IMG/VR virus record: IMGVR_UViG_3300020578_000086
Span: 1-56,500 of that record
Reading direction: 5' to 3' (one strand)
Origin: a virus
DNA: 56,500 bases
The translations under genes and the position numbers were made by a program. Numbering within the stretch: the first letter of the stretch is position 1; every line of letters starts with the position of its first letter. The notes beneath the pieces are model-generated. The model did no database searches, was not told where the DNA came from, and was given only the letters and a program-made list of their open reading frames with translations. Below are positions 1 through 10,600 of this stretch, one piece after another.

Positions 1-3000
1 CGGAAGCTGGATTTCCTATAGCTCCTCTATTTTTTTGATATTTGTTATAGTATAAGACATAATTTAGAGCTTTAGGGTTATCTTCGCTCACTTCACCTCC
101 CGATAAACCAGCTGTAACACCCGCAAGACTTGTGATATATGGCGATGATGCACCTGTTCTACCGTAAACCATTTCAGCAGTAACCACCTGAGTTAGGATT
201 AGTTTTTCTATATTTCCAGTTGCGGTATTTCCACCGGTTGTTCCTCCTCCGCCGTTTCCTCCTGTGTAACCGGTCCCGCTTGTTAGTTGTCTATCTATGC
301 CATCTTCATGTTCTTTGCTACCCATATGATCGGTAAACACCATGAATGTTCCGCCGGTGTTATCGCTCTTAGGTATGAAGTACTCGCGAAGAGGTGATTC
401 ATTTTGGGCAGATTGCACAACTGTATTTACCTTTTTGTACGGTTCTGTTAATGACCCGGGTCTGCTAGAATCAGGATTCTTTTCTAGGAAAGTAAAGATT
501 AACTTAGGAGATTTTTGTCTATGCTCTTTAACTTTTTCATAAGAATAGTTTCCAAGACCGCCCGGTAAAGCACCACCTGTTGCGCCTTGGCCTGAAATCC
601 CAAAGCCTTCTCCATAAACAAAGTTATTTAATCTTAAGTTGGCGTCTCCACGTTCATCTGCTGTATTAATTAAGATAGCAATAGTAGCCCCTAAAACCAT
701 AGTAATGCCTTTAACCGATCCGCTATCTCTATTCATTCCGCTCCACTCTGCAGCAAGAGCGCCAGCTGGGGCAGTATAGCCTGGGTATGTCTGAGGGCCA
801 CCGTTATTGAACTCGGTTGGGTGAGGGTACACAATTACCGCAAAATTGGTGGATGTTACAGTCCCAGACTTTGTAAAAGTTATTCTTGAATCAACTATTC
901 GCCCTTCATCATCTGTTGTTAATTGCCATGAAGTTATTCCTGTTATTGGTGCAGTAAACTTAATGTAGTTTATTGGCGTTGCTACTAATAGAGTTGCGTT
1001 AGGCGGATATCCGTATCCATTTTGAGCAATAGAACGGCCATTTCTACTCCAAGCCTTTTCAGCAGCAACTTCCAATCTTATGTATTCTTTTTCCGTTGCA
1101 TTTGCGTTTATCTTAGCAGCTGGAGAGTCGGCTGGAGTTTCGGGGTAAGATACCCCATAGTCAATTAAGCCATAAGCACCAGTTCCGCTGTAGTACGCGT
1201 ATGCATAAGATGTACCAGCGCCCGCGGTAGTACCTGGGTTGGTTTCTTTTGAAGTTGCTGGGGTGTATCGCAAGTAACCGGTGTCAGTGAATCTGTCTAA
1301 TGATGGGTACGCGTCAAGATCCCATCCTGCAGCGTTACCAACGGCAATGTTACCGTTTCTATCAAAAACAATTTTCATTTGGTTAAGAACATCTCGTGTT
1401 CCTAGTCCGCGTTGCTCCCACTGTTCATAAGCATAACCACCGTCGCGCCCTCTTGGAATCGTAACCAAACCAATTTCTCCGTACGGTGAAGATATGATTG
1501 CAGCAGCACCGTTATTTCCGCGTTCATAATCGTTATCGCCGTCAGTTCCTAAAACCCAGCGAGTTGTGTCACGATTATCTCCGTTATTGTTTCCGTCTGC
1601 TGCAGAAACGTCTCTGAAAATGTTAAACCCAATGTAAGAAGCCGCTTCCCACCAAGCATTAGCTGTTCCTCCGTGTCTGTAAGCACCGTTTACCGTGACA
1701 GCAGGATTGGTTGATGGCCAAGCTTCATTTGATGCTGCTCCTGCTGGCCAAGGAGCAAATGTACGTGTCGGGGAAAGAGATTCTCTTGTAGGATATACCG
1801 CAGCATTGGGTGAAATAGAAACGAGAGAAGAACTTGATGTACTTGCTGTTAAACCAATAGTAAAGTATTGGTAATCGTATATTCCCACTGGGTATCTGTA
1901 AGTATCTCCTATGTAATCAATAGCTACTTGGCTGGTTGATGGAGAATTTTGTGCAGTACTTCCATAGAAGGGGTATGTTCCAGAAATACCAGTTGCGCTT
2001 CCGCCAGCTATAGTATAGCCAGGCGTCCATAGTTCTTCACCAAATTCTGCTTCATTATATGCATTTTTACCGTATATGTGTAAACGAGTTCTAGGATATA
2101 AGTTATGAATACCTACACCACTAATCGAACGGTTAGAATCTTCTAGTTCAGTAGAAGTGCTGTCAGTTGTGAGAGGGTGTATAGTTAATTGGAACTCATT
2201 TTTGTATGATCCCAAACTATTTTTACCGATAGGATTCTTTACTGGATCTGCGCCAGTGTAAATCACACCAGGTTGCGCACCAAATCTCAAAGTATTTACA
2301 TATGTATCGCTGCCTCTCCAAGATTCTGTACGAATCGCGTTTCTTAAAAAGTTATACCCTGTCGATCCGGCTTGCTCTTGCATGTGGTTAACTACATCAC
2401 CTGATGCATAAGAAGTAGCAGGGTTGACATATTCTACGCTTTGTGATCTTAGATTACCTATCAGGATGTCTGTGTTATATTGATTATTTGAAGCCCCAAA
2501 GTCTCCACTAAATGCTGCAACTGTAAAAGTTTCGTTAGGCAAGTATGAGCTTAAACCTGTACCTACACCTAAATCATTCCAGGTAAAAGTTGGATCGTTT
2601 TCTCTTAAGTTTTCTTTAGCGTGTACATGTAGTCGCGCAGCAGGTTCAAGCGGGCCTAAGTCATTAACAGCGTCAGCGTCTCCTACGAAAGTACCTATAC
2701 CGATGTTGCGATAAGGTGATACATATAGAGAGGGTAAACTTTTGTGAGCATTTATAGTTGGGTCAACTTGTGAGTTTGTTAAACCTGCTTCATACTCTAA
2801 ATCGATAGTAGGGGTTCTGAATTGAGAAGTGTAGAATATAAGTTCAGATAAGAAATGAGTTTTATCTTCTTCATCTTTAAATCTTCTCCCACGTTCCATC
2901 ATACCAGCGACCCTGATTAAGTTATATTGATCGATAGCAGCTTGTGTGTTTGTCCAATCGCTCGGATCACTATCCAAAACCGAAGATCCGTACCAAGATT

Positions 3001-4603
3001 TACGAGTACTCATACCAGCAGTACCTGAAGCTGCATCGTGTATACCTCCTGTGTAACCACCAGCTCCACCGGGCACACCATCACCTAAACCATATTCCCA
3101 ATATGCTGCGTATTGTCCTTCGCCCGTTAACGTCTTTCCGTTAATTGAACTTATGTAGCCTTGGTATGTTCTGTATGCAAAATCTAAGTTATCTACATTA
3201 TCGCTATTACTTTCATCATATGTAGAATTACCAGAATAGTCACCAATGTAATCGCTTGATAGACGTAGGTCCGCTGGAACAGAACATACGTATTGGTTTG
3301 ATGCAGTTATTCTTCTAAAATCAAGCATAAGCTCTCCCCAGTTTTCAGTATCAACAGAATCCAATGGTGGTGTGAATAGCGGATCGTACATCTGTGTTGG
3401 GTCTGGAGAATAGCGAGTTGAGAACAAGAATATGCTCTTGTTCTGGTTGTCTTCGGCGCCTTCCCCCACTGCGGTAAACATATAGATCCCCAGCGAACTG
3501 AATTTTATATCTGGGTCTGCATCCTCAAGCCTTCTTTCTGATAAAAAGAGCAAGGGTGTGTATTTTTCAAAAGATACGTCATATGCAGGATTTGCCCAGT
3601 AAGATGCACCCAGCATCTGAGTACCACTATCGTCCGGGTAAATACTGTTTGGCTGCATTGGGAACGGGTTGCCTGCATCAGGACCAATAACTCCAGTATA
3701 TCCTCTTGCGGTTATATTTGACAGGTAAGGAAGGCCGTCCAACGACATCTTGAAAAGCAAGCGATCAATACCGCTATTTACTCTTCCTGGGTTAGGATAA
3801 AGTAAACCAGCGGGATCATGCCCCCACTCTCCAATAGTTGGTGTATTTAAGTCGCTATCTTCATAAGAAGCGGGGTTGTTTTCATCACTACCGCTACTTA
3901 CCCAAATAGTTCCGTATTTTGACAGGAGCCTTGCATTTTTAACAGTTAGCGGTGAAGTATTTGTATCTTCATAAGGCCCTTGTGCATAAGGCCCCGTTGG
4001 AGATGTTGCTAAATAGGTTGTGTTATCGCTGATCCAAACCGTAGAGGAATCCACGCTTTCTGGGACTGGGTAAAAATACCAACCAGCACCTGCCCATCCT
4101 CCTGTAGAACCCAAGTAAGGGTATGCTGCGCCAGTTCCTTGATAAGAATAGTAACCGCCTGATGTATAACCACCGGCTCCGTCACACGCACCTTGCACAT
4201 CTGGTGCATTTAAGTACTGCCAGTAACCGTCGTTGGCGTGATCTATAAAAATATCTCCTTGAGCTCCTGTAACATGATAGTATTGTAACCACTGCCATGA
4301 AGATTGAGGCCAAGGACCAACGGTTCCGTATGGAGTAACGATTGTACCGGAAGGCCCAATAGCAGTAGGTCCTGTACCAGGTATACAAGCAAAAGGAATG
4401 ATCCCCAAGATAGTTCCTGTTGGGCCGGTAGCACCAGTCGGTCCTGTTGGTCCAAGTTTTCCAGGCAATCCTGGGATTCCTTGCGCGCCGCGAATACCTT
4501 GCGGTCCGCCATTTGATGCGGCTATCGTTTGGAAATTTGCGTTTAGTTTTGCTACAAGTGACGAAATACTATCGCTTTCTAATATCTGTTGGATTGTTAA
4601 CAT
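1..4603 (-). CDS. Collagen-repeat tail-fibre-like protein (C-terminus beyond window edge)
   Basis: The minus strand is open from an ATG at 4603; I read the frame codon by codon over 1 to about 2580 and in outline for the rest and met no stop, so at least 1534 residues are coded and the C-terminus lies outside the window. The N-terminus (MLTIQQILESDSISSLVAKL) suits a short oligomerisation or virion-attachment helix. Residues about 33-63 are ten Gly-X-Y triplets (GPQGIRGAQGIPG, GPTGPTGATGPTG), a collagen-like stalk. The rest is rich in Gly, Ser, Tyr, Asn and Asp with no catalytic motif, and turns very Gly-rich towards the window edge. Collagen-like stalks are known in phage fibres, where they trimerise. 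It is the last gene of the fibre block, 34 bases after the 2529-residue gene, with a promoter-like element in the gap. Receptor binding is inferred from position and composition only. Confidence 0.85.
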   Translation of the reverse strand, partial: MLTIQQILESDSISSLVAKLNANFQTIAASNGGPQGIRGAQGIPGLPGKLGPTGPTGATGPTGTILGIIPFACIPGTGPTAIGPSGTIVTPYGTVGPWPQSSWQWLQYYHVTGAQGDIFIDHANDGYWQYLNAPDVQGACDGAGGYTSGGYYSYQGTGAAYPYLGSTGGWAGAGWYFYPVPESVDSSTVWISDNTTYLATSPTGPYAQGPYEDTNTSPLTVKNARLLSKYGTIWVSSGSDENNPASYEDSDLNTPTIGEWGHDPAGLLYPNPGRVNSGIDRLLFKMSLDGLPYLSNITARGYTGVIGPDAGNPFPMQPNSIYPDDSGTQMLGASYWANPAYDVSFEKYTPLLFLSERRLEDADPDIKFSSLGIYMFTAVGEGAEDNQNKSIFLFSTRYSPDPTQMYDPLFTPPLDSVDTENWGELMLDFRRITASNQYVCSVPADLRLSSDYIGDYSGNSTYDESNSDNVDNLDFAYRTYQGYISSINGKTLTGEGQYAAYWEYGLGDGVPGGAGGYTGGIHDAASGTAGMSTRKSWYGSSVLDSDPSDWTNTQAAIDQYNLIRVAGMMERGRRFKDEEDKTHFLSELIFYTSQFRTPTIDLEYEAGLTNSQVDPTINAHKSLPSLYVSPYRNIGIGTFVGDADAVNDLGPLEPAARLHVHAKENLRENDPTFTWNDLGVGTGLSSYLPNETFTVAAFSGDFGASNNQYNTDILIGNLRSQSVEYVNPATSYASGDVVNHMQEQAGSTGYNFLRNAIRTESWRGSDTYVNTLRFGAQPGVIYTGADPVKNPIGKNSLGSYKNEFQLTIHPLTTDSTSTELEDSNRSISGVGIHNLYPRTRLHIYGKNAYNEAEFGEELWTPGYTIAGGSATGISGTYPFYGSTAQNSPSTSQVAIDYIGDTYRYPVGIYDYQYFTIGLTASTSSSSLVSISPNAAVYPTRESLSPTRTFAPWPAGAASNEAWPSTNPAVTVNGAYRHGGTANAWWEAASYIGFNIFRDVSAADGNNNGDNRDTTRWVLGTDGDNDYERGNNGAAAIISSPYGEIGLVTIPRGRDGGYAYEQWEQRGLGTRDVLNQMKIVFDRNGNIAVGNAAGWDLDAYPSLDRFTDTGYLRYTPATSKETNPGTTAGAGTSYAYAYYSGTGAYGLIDYGVSYPETPADSPAAKINANATEKEYIRLEVAAEKAWSRNGRSIAQNGYGYPPNATLLVATPINYIKFTAPITGITSWQLTTDDEGRIVDSRITFTKSGTVTSTNFAVIVYPHPTEFNNGGPQTYPGYTAPAGALAAEWSGMNRDSGSVKGITMVLGATIAILINTADERGDANLRLNNFVYGEGFGISGQGATGGALPGGLGNYSYEKVKEHRQKSPKLIFTFLEKNPDSSRPGSLTEPYKKVNTVVQSAQNESPLREYFIPKSDNTGGTFMVFTDHMGSKEHEDGIDRQLTSGTGYTGGNGGGGTTGGNTATGNIEKLILTQVVTAEMVYGRTGASSPYITSLAGVTAGLSGGEVSEDNPKALNYVLYYNKYQKNRGAIGNPAS

Positions 4604-4627
4604 TCCTGCTTAGTTTTTATTCTTTAT

Positions 4628-4637
4628 GTATATATCA
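4628..4637 (-). promoter_or_regulatory. Candidate late-promoter element (TGATATATAC)
   Basis: Minus-strand TGATATATAC ends 24 bases before the ATG of the collagen-repeat fibre gene, in the only gap between it and the gene upstream. The same element stands before several other transcription-unit heads in the window. The spacing suits a -10-type late element with a short leader, by analogy with T4 late promoters. Confidence 0.45.
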
Positions 4638-7600
4638 TCATATTCTTTTAACAGTTGCCGAGAAGGTGAATCCTACTGGCACCGCAGGATTCAATGTCTT
4701 GGTTAACTGGAATTTAAAGTCGGATAACTTAGTCACAACACAATCTTTGTCTACTCTATAGCCGTTTCTAAATTTTTCTACTTCTGTAAGATCGCCATTC
4801 ACAAGTTCTACTCCTTGCTGTTGCAAAGAATACAAAGTTACGTCGGTAACTTGGTAGATGTTGATTATATTCTTATTGATGTACTGAGTTTTAAGATTAA
4901 GTAATTCCTCGGTTGATAATGATGTTAATTCACTGATTCCTAAAGTGGTCAATCTTGTGAATTCATCTACATTGTTAGGGTTGTCGATACCTGCAAGTAA
5001 TTCTCTTCTTAACTTTTCTTCTATGTTAACTGTTATTATTACCTTAGGCCTGTTTGAATACGGCATTCCTTGCTGAACTGCAGAGTTATTAGAAGAAAGA
5101 GCGTCTACTCCAATAGCAGCTGCTGGTTGAACAAGTTCGAAGGTATACTCTACACCATCTATGTACTCGTGCAAGTCGAATTTTTTTGGCACGTTCATGG
5201 CTTTAGATGCTAAGAATGCTTTTGTCTCTTGCATTTCAGCAATCCCATAAACTTCCGTAAAGTCATTGGTAGTTTGATAGTTTCTGTAAAAATCTTTGTC
5301 CCAAGAACTTGTAAAAGCATTAAAATCCTTGTTAGTAACAGAGACTTCTCCCACCAGTGGATATAAGCTCTTGTAAGAAGAACCTGTACTTATTACCATT
5401 ACCTCTCCACCGGTAGAAACTTTGTTGATGCCGTAGTTTCTCACAAGACCTGACAAAGATGACTTTGCATTTATGTGAGTATTCGATAATAAAAAGTCAA
5501 GCTCAAAGTGACTGGAGAAACTATCATCTTCTCTAACCCAGAATGACAGTATGTCTCGTGTCTTTGGTTCATAATACCCGCGGTGACGTGTGATAAATTC
5601 TTGTCCGTTAGTATCTACGATGTTATAGCCTATTATGCTGGTTGATTGATATTCTATCGGCTTGTCTTCATCTGTTGCAGTGTTTAGAACATTTGTTTTA
5701 ACCAGCGTGTCCGGGTTAATTATGTTTAATCGATAGTCATAGGCAAGTACCTTGCCGCTGTCTGTAACGTTATAGTATTCGATAAGAGTGCTATCGGTGT
5801 TTATTAATGACTGTATGTTTCCAAAGGTTATGTAGTTTTTAATAGACTGAAAACCGTCAGTTCCACCGTTCACAAAGTATGTTTCGTTTACTTCTGAATT
5901 AGACGGAACACTACCAGGTATGGTTGTAGGAGCAGGGCTCGCAAGCGCTGATTGAAGCAGAACACCTGTGGAAGTAATGTTTGTTCTAAATCTGCTATAC
6001 TTTTTAGCACTTCCGATAGAGATACTGCTAAGTGTAAGAATGTCTACCCTGTCTTGGCTATCTAAGAAATTCCAAAATGTATAGATTTCACTGCTAGAAT
6101 TCTGTTTATACAAAACTGAGTGTATGTTAAATTCATACCCATCATACCCAAATTCTTTTGCCCAGATGGAACCGGTAAGAGATGTGTCCTGTATAAAAGG
6201 GTAAGGAGAATCAGGTACTCGGTAATCATTATTTATAGTGGTAATTTCATTTAATAGACTAAATTGGTATGTCACAGGATCAACACTATTAAAGTTCATA
6301 AACAACTGAGCCTTTGTGTTTTGCCCTGGAGGGATAGGTGCATTCCACTCAGGTGAAACGGTGGGAGTGTAATCAACTAAACCGCCAATTTTTTTGTCAC
6401 CCAGTTGAATATAGCCTCCGCCTAAAAACCCTTGTCTTGGCCTCATTACCGCATTAGGGGTGTAAGGATTTAGGTAAGTGGTATACGTACCATCATAAGG
6501 CAAAAAGTTTCTTAACATAGAGCTAGATAGCGTCCCAACCGCTAAATCATACTTTAATTGATTTTGATTTGAATTTTTAAGAACATCGTTCGCAAAATAC
6601 TGTAGCGCATAATCTATGTGCCCACTTTGTGTTCTATAATCTTTTACTTTAATTGAAAAGATCATTGTGATAGTCTTAAACTTATCATTTTTTAGAACTT
6701 CAATATCAACCGGCTTCTCAATCGTAAAAGGTTCATACGGTAAGAATCTAGCAATAGCTGAAAACTTATATCCTTCAAAATCTGTGCTATTCGGTATAGG
6801 TGTAGAAAGTGAGGTAGTTATGTTAGGTCCAGCTTCATACTGAGTTATTTCAATCTTTGCACCTCTAAACAAAGTTTGCGACTTTCCTGTTCCGGTGTTG
6901 TAAATAAAGAAAGTATATCTTTCATCGCGTGATTTTGGTATCTTATTTCCACCAAAAAATGCTTCAGATGGGTATCCCAAGGAAAAGTATTTGGAGAACC
7001 AATCATTTTCAACGTTACTTGTAATTAAGTCATACCAGGTTCTACCTCTCCAGACAGTAGTGTCTAGTTTTTCAAAGAAGTAAGATCTAGAAGATTCGAG
7101 ACTTTCTTTTGGGTAATCTTGTGGTATTGCATCAAGATATGGAAATTCATGCGTTAGTACAGAAGGTTCAGCAAAATCTACAACAGAACTTGGTGAAAGA
7201 TTGCTTAAACCAAAGCCTAAAGATGTATCTAGTCTATAGTAATTATCTCGTGCATCAGTCCCTTCTTGCACCCACTTGTTAATGTATGGCACAGTTTTTG
7301 ACCTAACAGCCCAATCTTTGGTAAAGTTCTCTCTTAATCGATCATATTCTGATAGCAATAGCTGATAAGTAAGCGCTTCTATAAACTGCCCGTTTTGCTT
7401 TAAGTTTTCAATAGTCTGCGCGTCATTTAGACTTGTTATGTCTTGTATACCCGCAAAGCCATTGAACAGCTTAACGTCTTTATCGTTTTCATAGTTATAG
7501 TTGGTGATAACTATTTTTTCTGCTGTTGATACACCTGTTTGTCTATATTTAACACGAAACTTTTCGGGATAAAACACAACTGACTCATTAGTGTCTGGGT

Positions 7601-10600
7601 CAAGTTTTACCAGGTATCTTCTATCAAAATTTCTAAAACCAGCTGCTCTAGATTGGACTTCCAGTGAAGTGTTGGCGTTAGTCGGATCCGGAGCCAAGTA
7701 AGGATAGCCATCGGGTTGGCCTGACACCATGTCATAGTCATATAAAGGATAAAATGTGTTAAACAAAAATTCCGAACTACCGGATACGTTTTGTAAAGAC
7801 TCCACCATTGTCCATATATCAGTTTCTACATCGTATGCCTCAACATCTAAATCAAAAGAAGAAGTATCCGCAGATCCGGCGCCGTTAAACTGTTCTACTT
7901 TGTAGTTATTAAAGAGGTCAAGTTCTATGTATTCGTTATCAAGAGCTTCTTCACTAAAGAAGTATTTCAGTATCTCCAAAGTTGGTGTATAAGAATACTC
8001 AGAAAATAAAAAGTCAAAGTCAAATTCTTTGATTGGAAAGATTGAGAAGATTCCAAAAGTTGGTCTATAAACTTTGTAAGCAACTATTCTATTATCATTT
8101 GAATAATAAAACTCTTGGTCATACTTGTCTAGCTGAATAATTGAATAGTCCTTATAGTTCTTAAAACCTGACAAATAATTTTCTGCATCATATGTAGGTT
8201 GGTCAAGATATGGTAAAGAATAAACATACTTGCCCTGAACCTCCCACCCTTTCATTCTGCTGAAAACGCTTTTTAGCGATTGGTACCACTGTTGGTTAAT
8301 TTTGTTATCATTTAGAATACTTAGTTCCCCGGCTGTAATTTTTACGCCTGACGCTGTTTCGGTCGAGTTCACGTTCATCACGACACTTCCAACGTTAACA
8401 TCAATAATTTTTGCGCCGTTAGGTATACCACTACCAATGATTGGATTCCCTACATATAAACCAGTCGAGTCTATAGTAACTATTGGCGAACCACTGGTTG
8501 TGTTTCCTTTTCTGATTACTTTTTTGTTTTGGTAGTAATTTTGTCCGTTTAGAAATTCAATTCTGGCGCGGTTTCTTAAACGTTTTTGCCCTCCTACAAA
8601 GTATTGCTGAACCTCTGATGAAGAAGTTTGTGTATAAATAAACTGACCTGTTGTTCCTATAGGTATTTTCTTAAGATTAAATGTAATTGGTATAGAATTG
8701 TCAACAAAGAACTCGTCTTTAGTAGGAATGTTAAAAATGAATGGCGTACCGGTTGATGTTGCAAGAGCCCACGTACTAGCATTTATGCCTAAGCGAATAA
8801 GAATGTTAGTAGAGAAGTTATCGCGCGTTACTTGCACAAAATATGACGTGTTGGTTATTTGGTCAGGTTCTTGCAGTACTTTTGCTTCAATATCATAGGT
8901 ATCCGAAGTTGTTGTAGGAGTAATTTGTAAGGTTTGTACTTTTAATTCATTCCCTCTATCAACGTTTCCTACTTCATAAAAACCAACATTTGCATAGTAG
9001 CTATTACCTTGCAATACTCGCTTAAACTGAATAGAGTTGCCTTCTTCGTGCAAAAGATTGGATCTCATGTATACTTCAGTTCCGTCTGACCATGCTTGTA
9101 CTGGTAAATTCCCGAATGAATTTACACACTTTACTATTGCTTTTGCTACCTGGTCAAGTCTTCCTTCGTTACTAAAATTGGAAACATAATCAACTCCATT
9201 TGGGTCAAGTAAAGGATAGTCCCAAGCATCACCCGGCTGAAGTCCTAAACCGTTTGCTTGCAGCCTCCAACGAAACTGCTGATACTGGGGTGTGTATTCT
9301 GCGTCCACTTCGTTAGTGCCGTTTAAGATAAATTTTTGAATACTCGGGGCATCTAATTCAATGCGCCAAGCATCGTAAAGTGAGTATCCTGTGGAAAAAT
9401 CTACAAGATTAAGTTTCACATAGTTGTCGATTGATAGGTATGTATCAAGAGGGTTTAAGTTGTATGTTGCGATACCACCCAGCGCGCTTCCGGCCAATTT
9501 ACCAGCTACTATAACTGTAGCTGGTGCGGCATTTCCAGGATTCCCTAAATTCTTAATTGTGACGGTGGAAGCAGTCGGAATTGCCGTTACTGAATAATAA
9601 CCGCCTTGTACTATGTAAAGACTTTGACCTACAACCAGATTAGCCGTAGTAGTTACTGATATCGTTACGTCCAAACCTGGTGCCAATTGGGTAAAAGGCG
9701 CAGTTGTCTGAATCACGTTCTGATCTATGAAATACGCTAAAGTTAAAGAAGTCCCTGCTACAAAGTTTGTGACTTGTGTATAATAAGTATATGAGCTGTC
9801 CGGGTTGTTGTAATTCTTAACTTCAAAGATTAGTTCTTCGTCGTTAGCTATACATCCTGTACCAAATTGATCTAGTAAATGCAATCTTAGTTGCGCATGC
9901 CCGCTATCAAGAAGGGTTGCGGGAAATTGTGAAACAATGTCTGCAACTCCACCATAAGAGCTTATATTTTCTTGTGTGTCAAACAATTCAAGCTGAGTTG
10001 CTCTAACATAATCTGGAGACAGCGGACTACCGTAATCGACCTCTGTGAGTTTTCTTACTTTCTTAAATATGTTATCTCGGTCTCTTACATAAAATAGTCT
10101 AAGAGGATCATCCACCATTGCAGGAAGAGGAAACTTGCCAAGCACCTCCCCTTGATAAGAAGGGACTATCGAGGTGTTATTCACAAATGCTGTATTGTGA
10201 TAGTAATGAACAGGTATTTGAATACCGTTTGCGTTTGTTTGTACAAAAGGTTTAATGCTATAAGGCTGCCCGTCTACCTCAGGTTTTGGAAGTGGCGTCT
10301 GACCGCTAATCTTTCCAAGAACTGTGGGTTCAATTTCGAATTCCGCCAATTGATTTTCTGTTACATAAAAACCAATGTAACGATTAATGCTGTATAGCGG
10401 TGCTTCTTCATCATCAAACAAAAACTCCAAGTTGAGCAAGTTTGTACTAATGATATTATTTCTTTGAAAACCTCCTGTTACGAAGTCTTCAAATTCTTTA
10501 ATTAACCTGTCTTGTTCTATGTAGTCATGTATAAGTTCTCCTTTTGCTGAAAGTGTACCCTCTGTGTAAACCGCACCAGACCAATATGTGGGAGTACTAG

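Noticed and set aside
4398-4613. Plus-strand frame rich in Gly-Pro (VGPVAPVGPVGP)
   Set aside because: It is the antisense shadow of the collagen Gly-X-Y codons in the minus-strand fibre gene and has no start context or neighbours on its strand.
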